Assembly (NCBI GenBank): GCA_937967995.1
Contig: CALBTB010000009.1
Location: forward strand, 637,161-701,160
Source: an uncultured Gammaproteobacteria bacterium
GTDB lineage: Bacteria > Pseudomonadota > Gammaproteobacteria > UBA6429 > Thiohalophilaceae
Length of the DNA: 64,000 bases
Direction: 5' to 3'
The position numbers and the translations under genes were made by a program. Numbering within the stretch: the stretch's first letter is position 1; each line of letters starts with the position of its first letter. A model generated the notes under the pieces. It made no database searches. It worked only from the letters and a program-made list of their open reading frames with translations, and was not told the origin of the DNA. Shown here piece after piece: positions 1 to 7,849 of the stretch.

Positions 1-1020
1 AAGTGGCTGATTACTCAATCCAAGATTGAGTACCTTTTGAATCAGTTGTTCATAACTGTACCCGGCCCGCTCAGCGGAAAAGGCCACATCTTCATCCAGC
101 GCAATGGCAGCGTTGGGGTTCGCCTCCAGGACATACAGCCGGCCATCCGGTGATAAACGCAGGTCAATACGCGCATACCCGGTCATGCCCAGCACTCGAT
201 AGATGCGCTTGCAGGTTTTGACAATTTTTTCATTCATACCATCGGGTAGATTGCGGACGAACTGATAATCGATGCCCCATTTCTCACGGTATTCTTCATT
301 CCATTTCACAGTATACGTGGCAATCTTGTGAATATTCTCTTCCGCCTTGCCAAACACGAGTTCGCGAATCGGTAACACCTCGAGTCGTTTATTGCCCAGC
401 ACCGTTACATACAGCTCACGGCCATCGATATATTGTTCAGCGATAGCATCTCCTTCCGCCATTTCAAAAAGCTGATTGACCCTGTCTGTTAATTCCTGGG
501 GGTTTGACACATAAGATGCCTGCGCAATACCTACTGAACCCTGTTCGACGGTGGACTTGACAATAAGGGGGTACGGTAACTTCTCGAGACGACTGGCATT
601 TATTTTTCTGTTGCGTGGAAATACGAAAAACTTGGGTACGCGAATACGGTGGTATCCCATAATTTTCTTGGACAATGACTTGTCTCTGGATAACAGTAAT
701 CCACGCGGATTACAGCCCGTGTATGGCATGCCCAGCATATCCAGATAAACGGCAATATAATAATCAAGCGCGCCAATATCTGCGAAGGCTTCCATCATGT
801 TATAGGCAATGTTTGGCTTCCACTCCTGAATCGTCGTATAAATAGGTGTTATATCATCCATCAGTCCTACGACCTTTACTTCATGGCCCAGTTTCAATAA
901 TGCCTGATGGACATCAAATTCCGTTTTACTGTCTTTCAGGCGTGGATCCTCGCGATCCGTCACATCTTCCGGCGGAACAAGCTCATCGTGCAACAGCATC
1001 ATGACGCGTAGTTTTTTCAT
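1..1020 (-). CDS. ATP-grasp ligase, D-Ala-D-Ala ligase-like (3' end cut by window)
   Basis: The frame is open from an ATG at 1020 to the window edge, giving 340 codons with no stop. The translation starts MKKLRVMMLLHDELVPPED and has an ATP-grasp layout. The central part contains PLIVKSTVEQGSVGIAQ (ATP-binding loop), then EQYIDGRELYVTVLGN, and the end has GYARIDLR and LEANPNAAIALDEDV, which hold the acidic and Asn metal ligands typical of D-alanine-D-alanine ligases. It is probably not cell-wall Ddl: it sits last in an operon with a zinc peptidase, a desaturase and a membrane protein, and its ATG overlaps the peptidase stop by 4 bases. ATP-grasp enzymes join a carboxylate to an amine or thiol, so a peptide or amino-acid ligase is the best inference. 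The substrate is unknown. Confidence 0.85.
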   Translation of the reverse strand, partial: MKKLRVMMLLHDELVPPEDVTDREDPRLKDSKTEFDVHQALLKLGHEVKVVGLMDDITPIYTTIQEWKPNIAYNMMEAFADIGALDYYIAVYLDMLGMPYTGCNPRGLLLSRDKSLSKKIMGYHRIRVPKFFVFPRNRKINASRLEKLPYPLIVKSTVEQGSVGIAQASYVSNPQELTDRVNQLFEMAEGDAIAEQYIDGRELYVTVLGNKRLEVLPIRELVFGKAEENIHKIATYTVKWNEEYREKWGIDYQFVRNLPDGMNEKIVKTCKRIYRVLGMTGYARIDLRLSPDGRLYVLEANPNAAIALDEDVAFSAERAGYSYEQLIQKVLNLGLSNQPL

Positions 1021-2054
1021 AATGAAATATGGAATCCTCCGCTGTGTAATTTATTCATGACCAGCATGGTAATGCAGGATGTCAGTTCCGCTTCCAGTTT
1101 GGAATTCTTGTTGTCGACGTATAAATCCAGTTCATCACAACGCTTTACCATGTCTTTCATGACTTCATTGATACGATATTTATACTCGCCGGTCCATTTT
1201 TCAACGATATACATTATGGTCTTTCTCTCACGTCGTAAATAACGCGAGGCTTTTTCTCCTGCATCATGTTCCGGCGTTACAAACAACTTTCTTAAATCGA
1301 TGTCGAAAAACTCCGGGTAATCCATGCCATAGCGTTCACGTTTCTGATCGTAATATTCGCGCAAGGTCATTTTTATTTTTTCGATTGGGTACTCTGTGTA
1401 TTTATTCCGCAACATCGGTTTCCTGTTACGCAAATCCGACATCACTTCATCGACAAACTCCAGTTTTTTCAGGGCCGGCCATTTATGATAGCGTCGTTTC
1501 CAGTCGGAGCGAGGATTCAGCCATACAGCAAACGTCTCGGCCCAGTCCTCGTGAGGATGGGCCTGTGCATACCAGCCGGGCAGATTAATCACAAACCGTT
1601 TGCTATAGGGTTTGGGCAGGTAAGTATCAGGATAGCGGGCTTTGGGATTGCCAAATACTTTTTTCCATTGCGGTAACTTATCCAGCTTGTAGGCATTCAA
1701 TAATGCGTGCGCTGATTCATGGCGTAATAACATCATACACCAGCGTGGATCGCCCCCTTCCACTTCCAGCATCATGTCCATTTCCAGTTTTTTCAGACGT
1801 GGATGTGCCAGGTAAAATGGAATCGACACACCGGGAATACCATCCGGGCAATACCACTCATCGGAAATCCAGAAATGGGGTTGAAACAGGATCTGATGGC
1901 GCGCCAGCTCTGCATACAGGCGCTGAATCAGTTTTTCGAGCGGACTGTGCTGCAGCGTCAGGCCCAGGTCGCAGATGCGCCAGTCTAGTAAGGCCTCGTT
2001 ACTGAGTCGGGTCCAGTTTTTCTTCGCCGCTGTTTTCTTCTTTTTAGCTGGCAT
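1017..2054 (-). CDS. Putative zinc-binding metallopeptidase (HExxH)
   Basis: 345 residues with a Lys-rich N-terminus. The zincin motif HESAH is at residues 112-116, and a downstream segment HPHEDWAETFAVWL (about 166-179) supplies the likely third ligand, as in the putative zinc-binding metallopeptidase family (Pfam PF15887-like). The rest is helical and charged, without a signal peptide or membrane segment, so it is probably cytoplasmic. It overlaps the ATP-grasp gene by 4 bases (ATGA) and starts 17 bases after the desaturase stop. The coupling suggests the peptidase and ligase act on the same substrate, for example trimming and building a peptide tag. That is inference. The metallopeptidase fold is well supported; the substrate is not known. 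Confidence 0.8.
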   Translation of the reverse strand: MPAKKKKTAAKKNWTRLSNEALLDWRICDLGLTLQHSPLEKLIQRLYAELARHQILFQPHFWISDEWYCPDGIPGVSIPFYLAHPRLKKLEMDMMLEVEGGDPRWCMMLLRHESAHALLNAYKLDKLPQWKKVFGNPKARYPDTYLPKPYSKRFVINLPGWYAQAHPHEDWAETFAVWLNPRSDWKRRYHKWPALKKLEFVDEVMSDLRNRKPMLRNKYTEYPIEKIKMTLREYYDQKRERYGMDYPEFFDIDLRKLFVTPEHDAGEKASRYLRRERKTIMYIVEKWTGEYKYRINEVMKDMVKRCDELDLYVDNKNSKLEAELTSCITMLVMNKLHSGGFHISL

Positions 2055-2071
2055 GTATGAAACAAATACCG

Positions 2072-3031
2072 TTACTCCAGTGACATCATTAGTTTCTCAT
2101 TTACTGAGTTTTTTTCAAGTGTAATTAGCTCCTGTCTGGCAGGCAGGTCCTGAGGTGTTTTTATGTGCCATACCAGCCCCAGTTTTTGCAGCAGCATCAG
2201 TACCCACCAGCCCGGATCCGTCTGGTTATCACGAATACCAAGTAATGCAGAGTTTGGAAAGGCATGGTGGTTGTTATGCCAGCACTCCCCCATGGTAATC
2301 AGTCCACAAAACTGAATATTGAAGCCCTGTACAGCCGCACCCTCTACATGCCACTCACGATGCCCGGTGTTATGCGCAAAATGGCCAATCAACCAGTGTC
2401 CTGTCACTGATACCGTAACCCGTAAACAGACACCCCAGATGACCCATTCGATTCCACCAATAAAATAGAGAGCCAATGCAACCGGTAATTGTTGCCACAT
2501 CCAGGTTTGTTCCATAAACCGATAAATGCGGTCAGTAGCAATAGAATCTTCTGGCCGGAATAGTGGCGGATGTGCAAGATGAAGATCACAATGTAATTGC
2601 CAGAATCCGTCTCTTAAAATATTAGTCTTATGACCAAAATACGGATGACAACGTCGCTGCCGCTGTGCCCAGTCACGCAGATCATGTGTATACATCATGC
2701 CTAATGGTCCGGCCAGACCGACCAGCACACCGAAATAGACAAACAGGTATTCCAGCCATTTGGGGCATTCATAACTGTTATGAATAAAACGCCGATGCAT
2801 CCCTAACGAATGACCCAGGCACAGGGTAATGCCCGTTGTGATCAGAAAAACCAGTAAATTTGTCAGTGAAAATGTATATGCGGCACCGATGATACCGATA
2901 CTGGTCATGCTCATCACCCAGATGGACTTTACGGGTGACCAGACGACTTTACCCTGCCATGCGTTCGTGTCTGGCTGTGCGACTATTCGCGGGTTATCGT
3001 AAACCTGGCTGTTTGATTCAGAGACTTTCAT
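2072..3031 (-). CDS. Membrane fatty-acid desaturase (acyl-CoA desaturase family)
   Basis: 319 residues from the ATG at 3031, preferred over the ATG at 3046 because GAGG lies 9 bases before it. First His box H74-SLGM-H79 followed by H84. Third box WHNNHHAFP (H252, H255, H256) matches stearoyl-CoA/delta-9-type desaturases. Four hydrophobic segments fit the family topology. The second box is unusual: instead of HRxHH there is DLRDWAQRQRRCHPYFGH (H129, H134), with H147 nearby. Desaturases of this family insert a double bond into acyl chains using a di-iron centre and oxygen. The gene overlaps the upstream membrane-protein gene by 14 bases. Its location with a peptidase and a ligase is not typical of simple membrane-lipid desaturases. 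Confidence 0.82.
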   Translation of the reverse strand: MKVSESNSQVYDNPRIVAQPDTNAWQGKVVWSPVKSIWVMSMTSIGIIGAAYTFSLTNLLVFLITTGITLCLGHSLGMHRRFIHNSYECPKWLEYLFVYFGVLVGLAGPLGMMYTHDLRDWAQRQRRCHPYFGHKTNILRDGFWQLHCDLHLAHPPLFRPEDSIATDRIYRFMEQTWMWQQLPVALALYFIGGIEWVIWGVCLRVTVSVTGHWLIGHFAHNTGHREWHVEGAAVQGFNIQFCGLITMGECWHNNHHAFPNSALLGIRDNQTDPGWWVLMLLQKLGLVWHIKTPQDLPARQELITLEKNSVNEKLMMSLE

Positions 3032-3947
3032 GGGCAATGACCTCATCTATCAGAAATTCTGCGGTTTTACTGATGCCATAACGGGAAACCGGAGCAAAGT
3101 ACCAGTACGGATCCAGTGTACGTTCATATTCAATATTCAGTGTGACCTGCGTGGTTGATGCATCGATTTGCTGTAATTGAATTTCGGTTCCCTGGAGTTT
3201 GAGATAATTCGAAAAATAACTGGTATCATCGAGAAAGGTGGTTTTAATTCGATTCGTATCTACCTGTGATATCTCCAGCAACATTCTGCCTTCATGCAGG
3301 TTCGTCACAAACCAGCGGTAATAACGAAAGTGTATTTCATGCACGTCACCCGCGTTCAGGCTACCGGCCTTGATGTCATATGGCATGGGAAACAAATGCA
3401 GGAACCACGGACGCGAGGTACGTAAATCCATGGGTTGCACCAGATTATGGTGAATCTGGTTAATACTCACCGGCACGACGCGTGTGACACTGACCTTTTC
3501 CTGGCGATCGAAGCTCCATTGAGGAAATACCCCTTCCAGTGATGAAATCAAAATCAATACAGGAAACAGCTGCATGGATAATCTGCCACGTTGATTCCTG
3601 GCGCGTTCACTGAAAAATTCAACCAGAAACATGATCAGAATGATGATCAGATAGATCGGCATGAACATCACCACACAGACAAATCCTTCGAATAACACGA
3701 TAGAACTGCCGAACATAATGATGAAGGCATCCATGATTCGAATCAGATAGCGCTTTTTCCAGCCTACCTCGCCGACCGGCCGTAACAAAATCAGTACCAG
3801 CGCGATGACAAACGGAATACCGACATATAACAGGGCGGACTCATGGAACCGATAGCCAATAAGCAGGCGCACTGCCAGAGAAGCCAGTCCGATCATGACT
3901 AGCAGGAAAACCAGTCTGCCACGACGTGTATAAATGCTGGATTTCAT
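3018..3947 (-). CDS. Membrane protein with C-terminal SRPBCC-like region
   Basis: About 309 residues from the ATG at 3947, chosen because GGGAG lies just upstream; an in-frame ATG at 3971 has no such site. The first half has about four hydrophobic segments (for example LVFLLVMIGLASLAVRLLI, and the segment around MFMPIYLIIILIMFLV). The second half is soluble and beta-rich, ending with a helix FLIDEVIAHESL. The order of strands, with TTQVTLNIEYERTLDPYWYF near the end, looks like an SRPBCC/polyketide-cyclase-type lipid-binding fold, but that is a visual judgement. First gene of the operon with the desaturase. A lipid-binding membrane partner of the desaturase is possible. No named family recognised. 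Confidence 0.7.
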   Translation of the reverse strand: MKSSIYTRRGRLVFLLVMIGLASLAVRLLIGYRFHESALLYVGIPFVIALVLILLRPVGEVGWKKRYLIRIMDAFIIMFGSSIVLFEGFVCVVMFMPIYLIIILIMFLVEFFSERARNQRGRLSMQLFPVLILISSLEGVFPQWSFDRQEKVSVTRVVPVSINQIHHNLVQPMDLRTSRPWFLHLFPMPYDIKAGSLNAGDVHEIHFRYYRWFVTNLHEGRMLLEISQVDTNRIKTTFLDDTSYFSNYLKLQGTEIQLQQIDASTTQVTLNIEYERTLDPYWYFAPVSRYGISKTAEFLIDEVIAHESL

Positions 3948-4105
3948 AAGTCTCCCTTTTTTGTTCTGCACAGATATAAGCCTAGTCGGCAGACCGATAT
4001 ACAGCTTCCAGACAGATAATCCAGAACCATAAAATCTTATTATTCCATTAATAACAATAGGTTACAGAACTCCTGAATGATAAATCAGGAGTCGAAACAG
4101 ATGTT

Positions 4106-5119
4106 TCAGGCGATATCAGGCAGTGATTTGCGGTAATCACCCGGTGACATTCCGATGATTTCCTTGAAAGCAGCATAAAAATTAGACTGGGATTTGAAGC
4201 CGGTTTCCAGGCTGATAGCCAGAATCGAAGCCTCCGGCTGGCTGGCCAGTAAAGCTTTTGCGGCCGTAACCCGTTGTTCGCGAATATAGCGTGAAAAACT
4301 CTTGCCGAAATGTACATTGATCAGCTCGGATAGCTGGTGACTGGTCAGCGCCATGGCATCGGCGACCATCGCCAGATTGAGATTTTCATTCTGGTACAAT
4401 TTCGCGTCGCGCATCAACTCATCAAGCTTTTTTGCCTGCTCATCAATATCAATATTTTTAAGTGTTGATGTTGTGTAACTGAGACTGGCGACAACCGCGA
4501 TATCATTAAGCAGATCCGGAAAACTGATCAAAGCCATCACAATCAACAAGAATGCAAGCGTAATACTATTGGCGTAGAAATAATAAAAGTAACTGTTATC
4601 AATATAGGGCACCAGGATGCCCATAGTCAGGACCAGAATAGCCATAATGGCAAAAAGACCGAAAAAAAACATCTCCACCTTGAAACGGGATCGCTGCGCA
4701 CGCAGATTATAAATGAGGTTGGCAAACCACAATGAATAAGCTGTACCGACGACAAACAACAAAACAATTGCGATCTCATACTGCGGAATAAAATTCAGCA
4801 ACAACGGTGTCAGATGCAGAATCAATAGCGGACTATTTTTCACGCCAGGTAACAATATGGCCCTGCTAAAGAGATAAAACATTGGTGGCGCCATTGTCAG
4901 CCAGAACCGGTATGAACCGCTCTCAAATAATTCGCTTTTATTCAGTAAAAAATCGAGATGATGTAGCTGCAACAATGTTAATGTGAACAGTAAAGAAATA
5001 CAGGAAGTGATGGCCAGCCAGGACTTATTGAGATTTTTAAAAAACAGCAGGTAAGCAAAGCACAATATTATCGCGCTAAAAATCGAAAAACCAAGACCGG
5101 TTATTGTTATTGTTGTCAT
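4106..5119 (-). CDS. AraC-family regulator with N-terminal membrane domain
   Basis: 337 residues. The first 210 or so form about seven hydrophobic segments (starting GLGFSIFSAIILCFAYLLFF). The last 100 hold a standard AraC double helix-turn-helix: LNLAMVADAMALTSHQLSELI as first HTH and ILAISLETGFKSQSNFYAAFKE as second, followed by GMSPGDYRKS. This is the architecture of membrane-anchored AraC proteins that sense a lipophilic or extracytoplasmic signal. It lies 158 bases upstream of the membrane protein-desaturase operon, on the same strand, and 11 bases after the hypothetical gene at 5131-5979. It may control the desaturase operon, but no operator was identified. Confidence 0.88.
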   Translation of the reverse strand: MTTITITGLGFSIFSAIILCFAYLLFFKNLNKSWLAITSCISLLFTLTLLQLHHLDFLLNKSELFESGSYRFWLTMAPPMFYLFSRAILLPGVKNSPLLILHLTPLLLNFIPQYEIAIVLLFVVGTAYSLWFANLIYNLRAQRSRFKVEMFFFGLFAIMAILVLTMGILVPYIDNSYFYYFYANSITLAFLLIVMALISFPDLLNDIAVVASLSYTTSTLKNIDIDEQAKKLDELMRDAKLYQNENLNLAMVADAMALTSHQLSELINVHFGKSFSRYIREQRVTAAKALLASQPEASILAISLETGFKSQSNFYAAFKEIIGMSPGDYRKSLPDIA

Positions 5120-5130
5120 ATCGTTATAAG

Positions 5131-5979
5131 TTATGAATCATTGGCACGACGCATACGCGCCTCGACCCGCGCACTGTTCATCAATTCCATATCTATGATT
5201 TCAGGATACAAAGGGTAAAACCGATCTATATCAAAGGCATACTGGCGTGCTGCCTGCTCCAGCCGTTGTCTCACGTCTACTGGTAACCCACCGAGCATTA
5301 ATAACCGTGGTGCCAGACGTTCAATATACAGATCACACAAGCGCTGCTGATCCTCTTCCTGCCAGTCTTCACTGATCAGGCAGGGCGGAAAATTTTCCGA
5401 ATTCGAAATCTGCCGGTCAATCCAGACTGCACGTGGACTGGAACCCGCACGTTCTTCAATTAGCCTTTCCAGGCGGTAATTAATAGGTGGGACATATTCA
5501 TCCTGCTCGACAGACTGCGTATCGTCAATTTTAAGCTGGGCAGATGGCATGGCGAACCAGAGTAGTTCAGGCGTTGGTGTTTGCTGGTTGTATTCGATGT
5601 GAGTTTGTAAGAGTGCCAGCGGGCTATTGTCCTGACTGTCCAGCAGCCAGTATTCATATCGATCCGCCGCTGCAAACGGAACTGTCGCCGTGATTAATGT
5701 TTCGTAGAGTTCCTGAACTATATTTCGAATAGCATCAGGTTCCAGAACGGGATGAATCGGCTGGTGTTTCAGGGTTTTCTGTTCAATGGTAGCGACCAGC
5801 GAATAGTTCTTGCGTGGATCATCGGAGAAGCTGTTATCGAGCTGATCAGGATCAACCAGGGCGTATCGAATTGCCCAGTTTTCGCCATCCAGGCTGATGG
5901 CACGTGCCCTGCCGAAGTCCGCGATCTGAACAACCCCGACGAAAGGTAATAACAATCGCCTGGAATACATCCTTATCAT
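5131..5979 (-). CDS. Conserved-looking hypothetical protein
   Basis: 282 residues, acidic, without signal peptide or membrane segment. No family recognised. Regions that look folded are the beta-rich N-terminus (LLLPFVGVVQIADFGRARAIS, then DGENWAIRYALV), a central segment KYxYWLLD-like with LLWFAMPS, and a helical C-terminus ending RVEARMRRANDS. The ATG at 5979 lacks a clear Shine-Dalgarno; ATG at 5970 is an alternative. It ends 11 bases before the AraC regulator and is probably cotranscribed with it. Confidence 0.65.
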   Translation of the reverse strand: MIRMYSRRLLLPFVGVVQIADFGRARAISLDGENWAIRYALVDPDQLDNSFSDDPRKNYSLVATIEQKTLKHQPIHPVLEPDAIRNIVQELYETLITATVPFAAADRYEYWLLDSQDNSPLALLQTHIEYNQQTPTPELLWFAMPSAQLKIDDTQSVEQDEYVPPINYRLERLIEERAGSSPRAVWIDRQISNSENFPPCLISEDWQEEDQQRLCDLYIERLAPRLLMLGGLPVDVRQRLEQAARQYAFDIDRFYPLYPEIIDMELMNSARVEARMRRANDS

Positions 5980-6059
5980 TACAGGCGACGTCTTTGTTCC
6001 ATCAAAAGATTACACCGTGCTGTCGCATGTAGCACCGGTCACGTTATCAAGATGAAATA

Positions 6060-6086
6060 GCCGCGCGTACCTGATGGCCGCGCGGC
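6060..6086 (-). terminator. Possible weak terminator of the 53-aa gene
   Basis: An 8-bp GC-only inverted repeat (6060-6067 with 6079-6086, loop of 11) lies just after the stop of the small gene on the minus strand. It is followed on that strand by TATTT, not a full T-run, so termination may be weak or rho-assisted. Confidence 0.4.
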
Positions 6087-6095
6087 CAGATTTCA

Positions 6096-6257
6096 TTAGG
6101 GTTTCTTGGGAGTGCTGTAAGGTACTTCTTTCTGGAGCGGTTCCCAGCTGGTTTCATAGCCAACGAAGCCCTTATCATTCGGTGCTTTCTGGCGGGTTGT
6201 TACAAAGCGTGACTTACCCTCTGGAACCTTGGGTCTTTCTTTAGGTGCATCGCTCAT
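6096..6257 (-). CDS. Small hydrophilic protein, 53 aa, unknown
   Basis: Reading the minus strand gives ATG at 6257 with an excellent ribosome site (GGAG 8-9 bases upstream) and a TAA at 6096-6098. The product starts MSDAPKERPKVPEGKSRF and ends KEVPYSTPKKP: charged, Pro- and Lys-rich, probably unstructured, with central GFVGYETSWEPL. It follows the HIT gene by 49 bases in the same direction and is probably the last gene of that operon. No family recognised. The ribosome site and clean position between other genes argue that it is real. Confidence 0.72.
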   Translation of the reverse strand: MSDAPKERPKVPEGKSRFVTTRQKAPNDKGFVGYETSWEPLQKEVPYSTPKKP

Positions 6258-6306
6258 TATGATCACTCCTCAAATGGTTAAAGTTAACTGATGACAATTA
6301 TACTTA

Positions 6307-6720
6307 CTAACGTTTGTAATGTCCCTTTTTGGGAATCACATGCCGCACACCCCCCTGGGGGTTTTCCACGTCGCCCTCATAACGGGGAATGACGTGAATG
6401 TGGACATGAAAAATACTTTGCCCGGCTGCCTGACCAACATTAACACCGATGTTGTAACCGTCAGGCTGAAATTCTTCGTCCAGCAACTTACGCTCTTCAA
6501 TGATCAATTCCATACAGGCGTTGATCTCTTCGGGCGTCAGGTCAAAAAAACTGGCGACATGACGCCGCGGTATAATCAGTGTGTGCCCCGGGTTTACTGC
6601 ATAAGTATCTCGGGCACTATAAGCAAGTTCCTTTTGCAGCGACACTCCCCGTGGGTCAGTGCAAAACAGGCATGGGTTATTCGGGTCTCGTTTTTTTTCT
6701 GCTTTTGCTTCAGACGACAA
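6307..6720 (-). CDS. HIT-family protein (nucleotide hydrolase/transferase)
   Basis: 137 residues. The histidine triad H105-V-H107-I-H109 is intact within SIFHVHIHVIPRYEGD, and CLFC (C17, C20) near the N-terminus matches the zinc-type pair of many bacterial HIT proteins. These enzymes hydrolyse AMP-linked compounds such as AMP-lysine or Ap4A. Here, near APS reductase, hydrolysis of adenylylated sulfur compounds is conceivable but unproven. The start appears to be TTG at 6720, with GGGAG about 7 bases upstream. It lies 40 bases after the FKBP gene. Confidence 0.9.
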   Translation of the reverse strand: MSSEAKAEKKRDPNNPCLFCTDPRGVSLQKELAYSARDTYAVNPGHTLIIPRRHVASFFDLTPEEINACMELIIEERKLLDEEFQPDGYNIGVNVGQAAGQSIFHVHIHVIPRYEGDVENPQGGVRHVIPKKGHYKR

Positions 6721-6760
6721 ACTTCAACTCCCATTCGCCTAACTCACTTAACCTGTCCAA

Positions 6761-7285
6761 CTACTGCACTGGCACTTTAACAGTACCTGCAACGTCCGGA
6801 ACTTCCTCAACCTTGCCGCCGGACTCTATCTCTTCCTTTGTCGCATCACGGACGGTTTTAATCTCAAGTCGAAAGATAACTTCTCTGCCGCAAAGGGGAT
6901 TGTTACCGTCGAATGTCACCGTCTTTTTGTCCACTCTGGTGACCAGAAACGACTTGGTCTGGCCTTTATCGTTTTCCATTAAAATGGACATGCCCACTTC
7001 ACGATATTCCTCTGGCACATTCTGTATGGGCTCGATAATCACGAGAGATTCGTCCCTGGGTCCATACAACTGGTTACAATCGATCGGTACTTCGATCACA
7101 TCACCTGCCAGCCGGCCTTCCAGTTCCGCGGTCACAGCAGGTGCCAGTACTTCGGTAACACCATGAACATAACCCAGTGGATACTCGACCTCGGTCAGTA
7201 CAGTCCCCGACTTTTTATCGATGACCTTGTACGTTAGCTCAACGTACTTGTTGTCACCAACTGCGTCTTCAATTTGTTCGTTCAT
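6761..7285 (-). CDS. FKBP-type peptidyl-prolyl isomerase, SlyD-like
   Basis: 174 residues. It has the FKBP/SlyD order: YVELTYKVIDKKSGTVL at the start, LGYVHGVTEVLAPAV, EGRLAGDVIEVPI, then the insert-in-flap segment and VTFDGNNPLCGREVIFRLEIKTVRDAT, close to the SlyD signature VDGNHPLAG. The C-terminal tail lacks the His/Cys-rich nickel-binding extension of E. coli SlyD. It acts as a cytoplasmic prolyl isomerase and chaperone. Second gene of a short operon with a hypothetical (24 bases upstream) and the HIT gene downstream. Confidence 0.88.
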   Translation of the reverse strand: MNEQIEDAVGDNKYVELTYKVIDKKSGTVLTEVEYPLGYVHGVTEVLAPAVTAELEGRLAGDVIEVPIDCNQLYGPRDESLVIIEPIQNVPEEYREVGMSILMENDKGQTKSFLVTRVDKKTVTFDGNNPLCGREVIFRLEIKTVRDATKEEIESGGKVEEVPDVAGTVKVPVQ

Positions 7286-7309
7286 TTTACTGGTTTTATA
7301 ACTGTATTA

Positions 7310-7702
7310 TCAGAATATTGAGGCGCCAAAAATTTTGACTTCGCCATCCTCATATCCGAGCACCATACGACCCAGCCACTCACCTTCTCTTTTGGTGCTG
7401 CGAACACGATACAGTATCGTGACATGCTCACCGCGGCGAATCGTACCCAGATAATCGTATTCTTTGGCCAGGTTTCTGGTCAGCTCACTTTTGGCAAACT
7501 GTTTACCGATTTCCACTTCATTCAGGCCAAATAACAAATTGTATGAAAACTTGCGAACAAATTTGCCGTACTGCCCTTTATTGGAGTATTTAATCAGGTC
7601 TTCCCACATAGGATGGGCGATGGCCAGCAACTCCTCATCAGGCATATTGATGATATTTGACTGATTTTGTGTCGTCATTGATGCTTCAGATGTCATATTC
7701 AT
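7310..7702 (-). CDS. Conserved hypothetical next to apr genes
   Basis: 130 residues, soluble. It begins with a helical segment (MPDEELLAIAHPMWEDLIKYSNKGQYGKFVRKFS) and ends in a beta-rich half with TIRRGEHVTILYRVRST and WLGRMVLGYEDGEVKIFGASIF. The shape suggests a small alpha+beta NTF2-like or similar fold, but no family is recognised. Starts at ATG 7702, with an internal ATG at 7678 as alternative. It is the first gene after the apr terminator and heads the FKBP-HIT operon. Confidence 0.7.
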   Translation of the reverse strand: MNMTSEASMTTQNQSNIINMPDEELLAIAHPMWEDLIKYSNKGQYGKFVRKFSYNLLFGLNEVEIGKQFAKSELTRNLAKEYDYLGTIRRGEHVTILYRVRSTKREGEWLGRMVLGYEDGEVKIFGASIF

Positions 7703-7781
7703 GATTCAGTTTCACCAGTTAATACAGATTCAGGTTCGTTAAAAATTATCCGTAATAAAGGCTGAAAACCATTCCTTCCGT

Positions 7782-7826
7782 AAAAAAAACACCAGCAACC
7801 CCTTTCGTACAAGAAGTTGCTGGTGT
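7782..7826 (-). terminator. Rho-independent terminator of aprMBA
   Basis: Perfect 11-bp inverted repeat (7789-7799 with 7816-7826, loop 16) followed on the minus strand by a run of seven T. It lies 24 bases past the aprA stop. Confidence 0.93.
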
Positions 7827-7849
7827 ATCACAGCCATTACTGCATGGAT

